This document shows, in pieces, positions 1 through 7,198 of a stretch of 24,054 nt of DNA. This DNA comes from Candidatus Fermentibacterota bacterium (lineage in GTDB: Bacteria; JAFGKV01): contig JAUXFG010000050.1 of assembly GCA_030620115.1 (NCBI GenBank), positions 1 to 24,054 of the forward strand, written 5' to 3'. The position numbers and the translations under genes were made by a program. The notes beneath the pieces are model-generated. The model was not told the DNA's origin. It did not search any database and saw only the letters and a list, made by a program, of their open reading frames with translations. The number at the start of each line of letters is the position of its first letter. Position 1 is the stretch's first letter.

Positions 1-1320
1 CTGGCGAATTCGCTTAGTGACTCACAGAAGCGAGCCGAGGTTGCCTTGCGCCGAGCCCACCTTGCTGAGGCCACAGGCGATTTCCCCGCAGCGATTGCCG
101 CGGGGAAATCTGCCATCGAATTCTCTCGGGCGAGCGGAGAAAGATGCAGCGAAGCGGCCGGGTTTCGCCTATGGGGAGGGGCGCTTCTGCGCCAGGGCAA
201 TTATGATGGCGCTCGAAGTGCGCTGGATCGAGCCCTTGATCTTATCGGAGATACTGGAGATCGGAATGAGGAAACCACCATCCTGCTCAACCAGGGTACG
301 GTCTCAACTCACCAAGGCGATTATCGAGCAGCCCAAGATTGGTTTGAACGGGCCTTGGGAATCGCGCAGGAGGCGGGGGATGCGATGGGGGAGGGTTCGA
401 TCCTTAATAACCTTGGCTCAGCCCATTATCACTTGGGGGAGTATGCATCGGCAAGATCCTACTTCGAGCGCTCCTTCCTGCTTTGCCAACAAATTGGCCA
501 CCGTATGTCTGAATGCAACGCTTTAGGCAATGTGGCTACCGTATCCGCCGAGCAAGGTGACTATGCCAATGCGCGGACCGGTTACGAGGAGGCGCTCCAT
601 GTGAGACGTGAAATTGGGGATACGCGGGGCCAGTGCCTGACGCTCAATAACTTGGGGAAGATCTCCTGTGATGTCGGCGACTATACCAAGGCTCGATCTT
701 TCCTGGAAGAGGCGTTGTGCCTTTGCCGGCAGATAGGCGTGAAGCCCATTGAAGGTGCCGTGCTTGTCAATCTGACCATGCTTTTCCATCTCGCAGGGGA
801 CCACGAGAGCGCACATGATTCCGGCAAACAAGCGTTGTGCATTGCCGAAGAACTTGGCGAACAACACATGCTGGGTTATGCACTCGACAGCATAGGACAT
901 GCCTTCGAGGGGGCGGGGAAACAGGAAGAGGCTGCTGCCGCCTACCGTCGTGCCCTGCAAGCACGCCGTGAGTTGGGCCAGGATGTCCTCGCTTTGGAAG
1001 CGGCGGCCGGCCTGGCTCGAGTCTCTCTGACCCAGGAGAAGCGAGAAGAGGCTCTGGAGCAAGTCGAGCAGATTCTGTGTCACCTACAGACAGGAACATT
1101 GGAGGGCACAAGCCAGCCGCTGGAGATCTACCTGACGTGCTACCATGTTCTCCGCGTCAACCACGACTCACGTTCCCAAGACACTCTTGCCAAGGCATAC
1201 AGCCTGCTGCAAGAACGTGCTTCGAAGATCGATGATCCCGAGATACGGCATTCGTTTCTGGAGCGCGTAGCTGCACATCGAGAGATTGTGCACGAGTATG
1301 GGCAAGGAAGCCAACCCTGA
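1..1320 (+). CDS. TPR-repeat protein, 5' end outside the window
   Basis: The reading frame is open from the first base. The first possible internal start is a TTG at 46, with no reason to prefer it, so the gene is treated as 5'-truncated. The visible part is almost entirely tetratricopeptide repeats: eight consecutive units of exactly 40 residues, each beginning G-[DNEK]-x with a central ALxxxxxxG pattern (for example GNYDGARSALDRAL, GDYRAAQDWFERAL, GEYASARSYFERSF). The 40-residue period is that of the MalT/TPR_12 type. The C-terminus (LQERASKIDDPEIRHSFLERV) resembles the tail of large ATPase/adenylate-cyclase-type or kinase-type TPR proteins, so the missing N-terminus may carry a signalling or ATPase domain; that is inference. 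The next gene starts 43 nt downstream, suggesting co-transcription. Role: protein-protein interaction scaffold, partner unknown. Confidence 0.85.
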   Translation: MANSLSDSQKRAEVALRRAHLAEATGDFPAAIAAGKSAIEFSRASGERCSEAAGFRLWGGALLRQGNYDGARSALDRALDLIGDTGDRNEETTILLNQGTVSTHQGDYRAAQDWFERALGIAQEAGDAMGEGSILNNLGSAHYHLGEYASARSYFERSFLLCQQIGHRMSECNALGNVATVSAEQGDYANARTGYEEALHVRREIGDTRGQCLTLNNLGKISCDVGDYTKARSFLEEALCLCRQIGVKPIEGAVLVNLTMLFHLAGDHESAHDSGKQALCIAEELGEQHMLGYALDSIGHAFEGAGKQEEAAAAYRRALQARRELGQDVLALEAAAGLARVSLTQEKREEALEQVEQILCHLQTGTLEGTSQPLEIYLTCYHVLRVNHDSRSQDTLAKAYSLLQERASKIDDPEIRHSFLERVAAHREIVHEYGQGSQP

Positions 1321-1363
1321 ACGGGGAACTCTGAACCCATGAACGCCTAAGGGAGGTTGTACC

Positions 1364-3139
1364 ATGAAGCAGGCTCGCAGGAATCGTTGGCTGATCTTGG
1401 CAGCCTTCCTTTACGGTATCGTAGGAGCGTCGTTTTCTGCGCAATACACGCTCACCATCACCACTCATGCCGCACCAGTACGCGCTGAACAGAGTTTGCT
1501 CTCTGCGCCGCTTCTGACACTCAAGAAGGGGGATGTGGTGACTGCAGTGGGCAAGTCTCTCGATTGGTACAAGATAGAGACGGCTGACGGAGGCATTGGA
1601 TATGTGCAGGCGAGTGATGTTGAGGCGGTGGCCATGGATGCTCCTTCGGCAGATATCGAATCCGCGCACGGCTCTCTCACGATTGGAAAACGCGGCGCGA
1701 CGCTCTACAGTGAGACATGGGCAGCCATTGCGGTTCTCCCTGCGGGCGCACAGGTTGCGGTGACCGCCCTTGAGGAGACATGGGCTTCGGTTCTCACCAA
1801 AGATGGTCGTAGGGGGCGAATACTCCTCTCGCAAGCCGTTGAATCCGACGAGCAGCAAGCAATAGATACCATACCGGCACCCCCAATGGAGGCGCGTGCT
1901 GAAGTATCCCCGACACCGCCGACTGTCCCCTCGCGCCCCGTAGCCGAAACCGAAGAACCCCGTACGGTATCAACACCTGCTGTTCAGGATACTGCGCTGG
2001 GCCCGGCCACAGTAACCACTCAAGAAGAGCTCATCAGGGACGTCGTGGTGGAGCGGGAATCGAAGTCTATAGACGCACGTATCGAGCTCGATCTTACCGC
2101 GACGGGGTACAACAACGATGAGAAGCGAAGAAGTGCCAGCGCGACAACCAAAGCGGGCCTCGAGTATGCTGTTGAACGAGGATCCCAGGGGTACTGGTTC
2201 TCTGGCGCCATTGAGGTTGATTTCGACTACTCGAAGGTGGACACCGCGGAGTCTGATGCCGCCGGTATCAAGATTCTGGGGTTCAATGAATGGGGCTGGG
2301 ATGATTTCTCGGCGTATGGGCGCAAGTGGTATCTTACCCCGCAAAGCCCCTACTTCTTCTATTCAGAGGCACAGGCGCGGTGGGAGAAGCGTGATGACGG
2401 CAGTACCGATAGTCGCGATCGTCCGGCCACGAACATCGCCGGGGGCATCGGATATGGCCGGGTCGTTGATATCGCTTCGTATGAGCGCATCATCATCGTG
2501 CAGAACGAACTCATGGCCGCAGGGATACTCAGAACAAGAATCCCAAGAGCGATGATCCGGCAACTCCTCCCCTATTACATCCGGTCAATGGATCACTACG
2601 ATCGCATGAAGGAGACACAGGATATCCTCCTCGCGAATGGGTTCATCGATGCCGACGACATCACATTGGACATCTCCTATGAGATCTACGATGCCATAGC
2701 ATCATCATTTGATAAGCGCAAGTACGGTCTCGAGCTCAGAGCAGCATACTTCCAAGAGATATCCAAAGAGAATAAAGATATGGACAAGTATGGGTATCTG
2801 TCTTTCTACTTGAAATGGGAGTACCCGCTTGGCCGGCAGCACCAGCTTTCGGTGAAGGCCGATGCTTCCAGCCGCATCACGGGAGAACAAGACGAAGTAC
2901 GGATGAGTCTGGAGACCGAGCTGAGCAGCGTGTTTGGGCGCTACGTAGAATCCCAAATCGGCATTCGGGGTGACCATGCGGCGAATGCCGTCGAAACAAC
3001 TACCAAAGTGGCATTTGGAGAGCTCACCTACGACTTGACAGATGTGGTGAGCTGGGATAATAGATTCCAGTATAATTGGAATGAGGATTCATCCACAAGT
3101 TTCTCATTCACCTCTAGTATTGTCTACAATATTTATTAG
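1364..3139 (+). CDS. Exported protein with two SH3-like domains and a C-terminal beta-barrel
   Basis: A 591-residue protein. The start is supported by GGGAGG at 1351-1356, seven bases before the ATG. Residues 1-26 are a signal peptide (basic MKQARRNR, hydrophobic core, cleavage probably after SFSA). Residues about 30-90 form a bacterial SH3-like domain (LKKGDVV, WYKIETADGGIGYV), and residues about 103-162 a second, weaker one. A proline-rich linker follows (about 170-208). From about residue 235 the protein has alternating aromatic and polar beta strands and ends in YNIY, an aromatic C-terminus typical of outer-membrane barrels. A helical-looking insertion around residues 370-430 (RVVDIASYERIIIVQNEL) interrupts the barrel. 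SH3-like domains of this kind often bind peptidoglycan, so the protein may link wall and outer membrane (inference). Family not recognised. The stop codon lies 13 nt before the next gene. Confidence 0.8.
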   Translation: MKQARRNRWLILAAFLYGIVGASFSAQYTLTITTHAAPVRAEQSLLSAPLLTLKKGDVVTAVGKSLDWYKIETADGGIGYVQASDVEAVAMDAPSADIESAHGSLTIGKRGATLYSETWAAIAVLPAGAQVAVTALEETWASVLTKDGRRGRILLSQAVESDEQQAIDTIPAPPMEARAEVSPTPPTVPSRPVAETEEPRTVSTPAVQDTALGPATVTTQEELIRDVVVERESKSIDARIELDLTATGYNNDEKRRSASATTKAGLEYAVERGSQGYWFSGAIEVDFDYSKVDTAESDAAGIKILGFNEWGWDDFSAYGRKWYLTPQSPYFFYSEAQARWEKRDDGSTDSRDRPATNIAGGIGYGRVVDIASYERIIIVQNELMAAGILRTRIPRAMIRQLLPYYIRSMDHYDRMKETQDILLANGFIDADDITLDISYEIYDAIASSFDKRKYGLELRAAYFQEISKENKDMDKYGYLSFYLKWEYPLGRQHQLSVKADASSRITGEQDEVRMSLETELSSVFGRYVESQIGIRGDHAANAVETTTKVAFGELTYDLTDVVSWDNRFQYNWNEDSSTSFSFTSSIVYNIY

Positions 3140-3152
3140 CTGGAGTTCTTTC

Positions 3153-4115
3153 ATGTTCAAGTTGCTCGTCATTGTCGTGTCTCTTATTGTGTCATCTGAC
3201 CAGGCATTAGCCAGGGAAGATGACCGAATAGCCCTCGCGGTTGTCCCGTTCAGGAATGTGATGCAGAGACAAGAGCTCGACTGGATGTGTGATGGCTTCG
3301 CTGAAACAATCACCACGAAGCTCAATCATATCAAACGACTTCGGCTCGTAGAGCGAGTGCAGATCAGTGAGGTTCTCAAAGAGCTACAGCTCGGCCTCAG
3401 CGATCTAACAGAGGATGGCGCCGGCTCGGTGGGGAAATTGGTCAACGCGGACTTTCTTGTTCTGGGGAGCTTCCAGAAACTTGACGTGGAAGCATCTCCA
3501 ACGCTCAAGATCAATGCTCGGGTGGTTCATGTGGCTACAGGAGAAGTCGATCCCGGCAGAGCCGCAAGTGCCGGAGGACCGTATGCGAAGGTGTTTGGGA
3601 TCCAGGATGAGATTGCCACGATGTTGGCGCGGAACCTCGGTGTCGAGATCGCGGAGGATGAGCTGCGATTGCTGAGCATGGATGAGACATCATCGGTCGT
3701 GGCCTATGAACTGTACAACCTTGCACGATATGAACGGGACGGCCAGCGGAAGGAAGATCTCCTACGTCGCGCGTTGGAGCTGGATCCAGCCTATGCGAAA
3801 GCGCATCTCAAGCTCGGAAGCTTTCTTGCGACACGCGCATTTTCCGACCAGACACTTGAGGCGCAGGTGCTGAATCACCTAAGCAGATGCCTTGAGCTCG
3901 ATCCAAGTCTTGTGGATGCCCACTATGTACTTGGTGATGTCTACCGGCATCGAGCCAGGAACCCGGATCTGCCTAAAGATGCTCGCAAGGAAGCAGAGCG
4001 AAAAGCACTGGTCCACTACCGGACATTCATCGAGATGAAGAAGGATTCGCGTGCTCGCTACTACAAACACAAGGTGGAAAGGGCTCAAAATGCCGCACGA
4101 AAGATCGAGCCCTAG
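3153..4115 (+). CDS. FlgO/CsgG (TolB-like) domain protein with TPRs
   Basis: The chosen ATG at 3153 is preceded by CTGGAG at 3140-3145 and gives a signal peptide (MFKLLVIVVSLIVSSDQALA, residues 1-20). A longer frame from 3081 would overlap the previous gene and bury the signal sequence. Residues about 25-150 match the FlgO/CsgG-like fold seen in TolB-like proteins: IALAVVPFRN, then a conserved DGFAETITTKL, RLRLVERVQISEVLKELQLG, ADFLVLGSFQ, and INARVVHVATGEV. Residues about 185-290 carry TPR-like repeats (LLRRALELDPAYAKAHLKLG, LSRCLELDPSLVDAHYVLGDVYR). The family includes envelope proteins and the sensor-like regions of cyclases. With its neighbours it probably forms a periplasmic or outer-membrane assembly; the partner is unknown. 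No lipobox cysteine is present after the signal peptide, so it is probably soluble in the periplasm. Confidence 0.85.
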   Translation: MFKLLVIVVSLIVSSDQALAREDDRIALAVVPFRNVMQRQELDWMCDGFAETITTKLNHIKRLRLVERVQISEVLKELQLGLSDLTEDGAGSVGKLVNADFLVLGSFQKLDVEASPTLKINARVVHVATGEVDPGRAASAGGPYAKVFGIQDEIATMLARNLGVEIAEDELRLLSMDETSSVVAYELYNLARYERDGQRKEDLLRRALELDPAYAKAHLKLGSFLATRAFSDQTLEAQVLNHLSRCLELDPSLVDAHYVLGDVYRHRARNPDLPKDARKEAERKALVHYRTFIEMKKDSRARYYKHKVERAQNAARKIEP

Positions 4116-4141
4116 CCCGCGCTCAGAGCACCGAGCGCGGG
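4116..4141 (+). terminator. GC-rich hairpin directly after the FlgO-like gene
   Basis: A perfect 9-bp stem (cccgcgctc at 4116-4124, gagcgcggg at 4133-4141) with an 8-nt loop begins at the base after the TAG stop codon. There is no T-tract behind it, so it is not a canonical intrinsic terminator. It may act as a 3' end stabiliser or as the first part of a bipartite terminator with the palindrome that follows. Confidence 0.4.
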
Positions 4142-4155
4142 GCCTCGATACGCTG

Positions 4156-4193
4156 AAACTATTTAAGTTCCTGCGCAGGAACTTAAATAGTTT
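4156..4193. repeat. Perfect 38-bp palindrome
   Basis: The 19-base arm aaactatttaagttcctgc is followed at once by its exact reverse complement, with the centre between 4174 and 4175. Symmetry ends at both sides (G/G mismatch at 4155/4194). As RNA it would form a long AT-rich hairpin with a minimal loop, starting AAA and ending TTT, so it could terminate transcription in either direction. It could equally be a protein-binding site or a remnant of a mobile element. I see no second copy in the window. Confidence 0.7.
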
Positions 4194-4354
4194 GATATGG
4201 ATCAATGTGCGCCGGATAGGACCCGTAGGGAGGACTTGGGGCTTGATGGGTACTCTTGATGGAGATCATCACAAAGAAGGCAAGAGAGCGCGAGGCGATC
4301 TTGCCGCGCCTGTTCTCGAGCAGAGCGGGTTAACGCGCAACTTAGGTGGAGAAG

Positions 4355-4771
4355 ATGATACGTTACATTACCTCACATCAGGAAATCACCAAGGAGATGC
4401 TCGCCGGGTTCTTTGTGGGGTGGCCCAACCCGCCGTCTTTGGAAACGCATCTGCGCCTGTTGCAGGGAAGCACGCACATTGTGCTCGCGGTGGAGGATTC
4501 GAAGGATCGGGTGGTTGGATTCATCACCGCCATCTCCGACGGCGTGCTTTCCGCTTACATCCCTCTTCTCGAGGTCCTGCCGGAATACCAGGGTCATGGG
4601 ATTGGCTCAGAGCTGAGTGAACGACTGCTCGCCGATCTGGCACATCTGTACATGGTTGACGTGGTCTGTGACCGCGAGATGGTGCCCTTCTATGCGCGGT
4701 TCGGCATGAAGAGCGGAGCCGCCATGATGCTGAGGAACTACGAGCATCAATGTGGCACGATTTCGGCTTGA
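4355..4771 (+). CDS. GNAT family N-acetyltransferase
   Basis: A 138-residue single-domain protein. The ATG at 4355 follows AGGTGGAG (4344-4351), a good ribosome binding site; a GTG at 4346 is possible but would sit inside that site. The core has the GNAT pattern: beta strands with HIVLAVEDSKDRVVGFITAISDG, then motif A LLEVLPEYQGHGIGSELSERLL (acetyl-CoA pyrophosphate loop Q-x-x-G-x-G, residues about 84-89), and near the end VPFYARFGMKSG, the usual motif B YxxxGF-like segment. These enzymes transfer an acetyl group from acetyl-CoA to an amine; the substrate cannot be read from the sequence. The methyltransferase gene follows after about 100 nt and may share the transcript. Confidence 0.88.
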   Translation: MIRYITSHQEITKEMLAGFFVGWPNPPSLETHLRLLQGSTHIVLAVEDSKDRVVGFITAISDGVLSAYIPLLEVLPEYQGHGIGSELSERLLADLAHLYMVDVVCDREMVPFYARFGMKSGAAMMLRNYEHQCGTISA

Positions 4772-4876
4772 CCAAACTCGATCAGCCAAAGGGAGCTCAT
4801 ACCCGACGCTATGAAGACGTCCGAAAAGGCGAACCCGCTACCGCCGCGCAATATCGGTGAGAAGAGAGGCGCTTCT

Positions 4877-6043
4877 ATGAAGGATCAACCGTACAGGGAT
4901 CAGATCGGTAGGCAGTACGAGCGATGGCTGTATCCAAAACCCGTACAATATTTGGATCTGCCACTGTTTGAGGAAGCAAAGATCAAGACGTTCCTGTATT
5001 GGCCACAACAGAAGAATCGGGAGAATCTGGATGTTCTGGTGGCTGGATGTGGGACGCGAGAAGCAGCTCTGGTGGCCTACCATAATCGCACGATGAGTGT
5101 TGTGGGGATCGACATTAGCTCGAACAGCCTCAAGCATGAGGAATATCTCAAGAAGGAATACCAGCTTGACAACCTGTCCCTCCACAGGCTCGCCGTAGAG
5201 AATGTTGCCCAACTTGACTGCGATTTTGACCTGATTTTCTCGCATGGCGTGCTTCATCACCTCCATGATCCTGATGAGGGCGTGCGTGCGCTCAAGTCGG
5301 TGCTCCGAAAAGACGGCGTCATGAGTCTCATGATTTATGGTGCGTTTGGTCGCGCAGGCATCAGGATGCTGCAGATGCTCTTCCAAACCTTATCTCTTGA
5401 GCAATCACCGATAGATATACAAGTAGTAAGAGCGACTATAGATATATTATCCCATCAGCATCCGGCTATGAATTACATTGCAGCATATCAGTTTGCGCAT
5501 GATAGTGTATTTGTAGATACGTTTTTGAATAAACGAGATATCGACTATTCAGTGGAGAATTGCCTGGAACTACTGAGAACATGCGGGCTGGCTTTTCAGG
5601 GATGGGTTAACAACGAATTGTACTATCCTAACGCTCATATCCCCAAGAATCATCCTCTTTATGCCCGAATCAATGCGCTGCCGGAACAGGAGATATGGAA
5701 AGCCATGGAGCCGTTTCATGCGATCAACCAGCACTATTTCCTGGCGTGCGGGCACAAGCGGTCCCAGGGGGACTATCGCATCGATTTCGATGGAGACGAC
5801 TTCCTCCGGTATGTTCCAGTCATCAACCGCAGCCGGCTCAAGGGATATGGGGTCGGCATTCTTGACACATTCGACGTACTGGAAACCCAGCTGTTCCGGC
5901 ATCTCGACGGAAACAATACCATAGCGGTCTGCCTGGAGCGATCCGGTTTCCAGGGGGACTCGCCCCGCCTCGAAGCAGCGGCACGGCGATACATGAAGGA
6001 TCTGTGGCGCAAGGGGCTCGTACACGTCATCATCCCAGAGTGA
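4877..6043 (+). CDS. Class I SAM-dependent methyltransferase with long C-terminal region
   Basis: A 388-residue protein from the ATG at 4877, which has GAGAGG at 4863-4868, eight bases upstream. An in-frame ATG at 4811 has no well-placed ribosome binding site and would add 22 poorly structured residues. The Rossmann methyltransferase core is clear: motif I DVLVAGCGT (residues 52-60), the acidic residue of strand 2 in GIDIS (Asp79), then FDLIFSHGVLHHLHDPDEGVRALKSVLRKDGV. This is the Methyltransf_11/25 type, which acts on small molecules or lipids and carbohydrates. The C-terminal half (about 190 residues, with FHAINQHYFLACG) is not recognised. The middle of the gene, about 5385-5620, is visibly richer in A and T than its surroundings. 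The substrate is unknown. Confidence 0.87.
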   Translation: MKDQPYRDQIGRQYERWLYPKPVQYLDLPLFEEAKIKTFLYWPQQKNRENLDVLVAGCGTREAALVAYHNRTMSVVGIDISSNSLKHEEYLKKEYQLDNLSLHRLAVENVAQLDCDFDLIFSHGVLHHLHDPDEGVRALKSVLRKDGVMSLMIYGAFGRAGIRMLQMLFQTLSLEQSPIDIQVVRATIDILSHQHPAMNYIAAYQFAHDSVFVDTFLNKRDIDYSVENCLELLRTCGLAFQGWVNNELYYPNAHIPKNHPLYARINALPEQEIWKAMEPFHAINQHYFLACGHKRSQGDYRIDFDGDDFLRYVPVINRSRLKGYGVGILDTFDVLETQLFRHLDGNNTIAVCLERSGFQGDSPRLEAAARRYMKDLWRKGLVHVIIPE

Positions 6044-6123
6044 GCCCATATCTCGCATTTCTGACGTGCACTCATGTGCAGGGCTCGCGCAGAAATAACT
6101 TCACATTCTTGTATCCCATCTTT

Positions 6124-6142
6124 GTCCCGCCGACGGCGGGAC
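6124..6142. repeat. Short hairpin gtcccgcc-gac-ggcgggac
   Basis: A perfect 8-bp GC-rich stem with a 3-nt spacer (arms 6124-6131 and 6135-6142). A related hairpin (tcccgcg, spacer, cgcggga) occurs at 19081-19099 behind another gene. Confidence 0.5.
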
Positions 6143-6192
6143 TACGCCTCCCGTCTACGCCAAAACTTCGCCGTGGCAAGCTGGTGCGCACG

Positions 6193-6210
6193 ATCCGCCA
6201 GCTGGCGGAT
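6193..6210. repeat. Perfect 18-bp palindrome
   Basis: The sequence atccgccagctggcggat is its own reverse complement. It lies in the repeat-rich intergenic region. The motif ccgcc/ggcgg recurs in the 26-bp palindrome at 7020-7045. Confidence 0.5.
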
Positions 6211-6295
6211 GCCCCTACATGGGGGAGACCAATGCTGCGGCAAATCTGTACGCCGAGAATGCGGACTCCATCATACCATGACGGTAATCCCTCCG

Positions 6296-6592
6296 GCCCT
6301 GAAAGGGCTTCACATATCAGCCCAGGGTAAGGCCGCGACCTGTGCTGAGCGAAGTCGAAGCAAGCTGCTGCCGCCCTCTGGGCCACAGATACCCAATAGA
6401 TCCAAGCCCTGAAAGGGCGTGACAGCCCCTTGCCCATCAGGTCCACAAGTAGCGTCCTGACTCGGCGACCCCTTGGCGAAGACGGGTCATCATATTCAAC
6501 CGATGTTCCTGAAGGAGCTCAAGGAACTCCTCCAACAACGACTGGGTCATGCTCTTGTCCTTATCTATGTCTCGGTCTCGCCCTGTCAGGGC
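6296..6592 (+). repeat. Three dispersed copies of a gccct-NNN-agggc hairpin
   Basis: Copies lie at 6296-6308 (gccctgaaagggc), 6406-6418 (gccctgaaagggc, identical) and 6580-6592 (gccctgtcagggc). Each is a 5-bp perfect hairpin with a 3-nt loop, in the same orientation; the first and third are followed by ttc or tga and then further c/g-rich dyads. REP-like intergenic families often consist of such spaced hairpins. No transposase of the REP-associated type is present in the window. Confidence 0.55.
6437..6550 (-). CDS. Possible 37-residue small protein (weak)
   Basis: A short frame starts with ATG at 6550 and stops at 6437. On the minus strand AAGGA lies seven bases before the start. The peptide begins MTQSLLEEFLELLQEH and continues RLNMMTRLRQG, which would form an amphipathic helix. 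It sits among hairpin repeats and I recognise no family, so it may be chance or the remnant of an element. No neighbour suggests a function. Confidence 0.18.
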   Translation of the reverse strand: MTQSLLEEFLELLQEHRLNMMTRLRQGVAESGRYLWT

Positions 6593-6659
6593 TGAGGGTA
6601 TTCTGTTTCCGTGCCCCAGGGTTGCGCCCTAGCGGGCTTGCCCTGGGCTGGTATGTCAC

Positions 6660-6672
6660 GCCCCTTCGGGGC
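6660..6672. repeat. gcccc-ttc-ggggc tetraloop-type hairpin
   Basis: A compact hairpin that can close as a c(TTCG)g tetraloop, a very stable RNA structure. Just upstream, between about 6610 and 6650, ccaggg and ccctgg arms frame another dyad. Both belong to the repeat mosaic of this region. Confidence 0.45.
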
Positions 6673-6705
6673 ACAATGGCTATGACCGCCAATGTCTTCA
6701 TCCTT

Positions 6706-6849
6706 CATCGGAATCGGCATCGCTATCGGGATCGGCATCGAATTGTGGTGTGATCACATGGTCCTCAGTCACGAGAATCTGGATGTTTGATGAAGGCGAG
6801 AGCAACGGGGTGACTGATTTCGATGGCGATAGCGATTCCGATTCCGATG
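6706..6849. repeat. Imperfect inverted repeat of Asp/Ser-codon (gat/tcc) tracts
   Basis: The left arm at 6706-6734 and the right arm at 6821-6849 are reverse complements at 26 of 29 positions, with 86 bases between. Each arm is a hexamer-like gat-NNc repeat. Read outward, both encode acidic tails that end soon after: the plus strand, from an ATG at 6783, gives a peptide with DFDGDSDSDSDD and stops at 6896; the minus strand gives DADPDSDADSDEG and stops at 6698. Neither has a good ribosome binding site. Confidence 0.55.
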
Positions 6850-7019
6850 ATGTTGTGGATGAAAGATTGCCCCCGGTGTTAAGTGTGTCCGAGTGACAGC
6901 TTTGCCAAAGGGGGATTAGGCCGGATGCCCGGACTTCTTGAGATGTTACACATCACACATTCAATCCACCAACCGGCGGATGGAATCCAGGCTCCATCTC
7001 CGGCGTTCTCCTGGTCGGC

Positions 7020-7045
7020 GAGGATCGGCGGATCCGCCGATCCTC
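7020..7045. repeat. Perfect 26-bp palindrome
   Basis: The arm gaggatcggcgga is followed directly by its exact reverse complement, with the centre between 7032 and 7033 in a BamHI-like ggatcc. It lies about 155 bases before the start of the next gene and could be a binding site, a cruciform or an RNA hairpin in that gene's leader. Confidence 0.6.
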
Positions 7046-7198
7046 CCGCAAGGCGAAATATCTCATGAACACAGACGATAATGGGATCAGAAGCCGTAAT
7101 CTGTAATCCATGATTGACAATCTGCGATTGGGCATTGGTTTGGTAGCTCAGCATCTCAATCCGGCGAAGCGTCACACGGGCTGGTTAAGGGAGGAACC

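Larger units (their letters stand above)
6044..7198. other. Repeat-rich intergenic region without a convincing gene
   Basis: About 1.15 kb between the methyltransferase and the small beta-barrel gene. It holds many short inverted repeats, three copies of a gccct-NNN-agggc hairpin, a stretch containing gctgagcgaagtcgaagca, an Asp/Ser-codon inverted repeat, and near 7090-7115 the simple sequence cgtaatctgtaatccatgat. Open frames here (for example minus strand 6072-6446 and 6879-7175) have no ribosome binding site and no recognisable domain, and their peptides look like translated repeats. The separate entries below list the structures I could place. Confidence 0.7.

Noticed and set aside
4259-4333. 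A 24-residue plus-strand frame beginning MEIITKKARERE
   Set aside because: No ribosome binding site and too short to judge; it may be a remnant of an older gene but nothing supports it.
6072-6446. A 124-codon minus-strand open frame
   Set aside because: It covers hairpin repeats, has no ribosome binding site or domain, and its peptide reads like translated repeat DNA.
6879-7175. A 98-codon minus-strand open frame before the barrel gene
   Set aside because: It spans the 26-bp palindrome and simple sequence, and has no recognisable protein signal.
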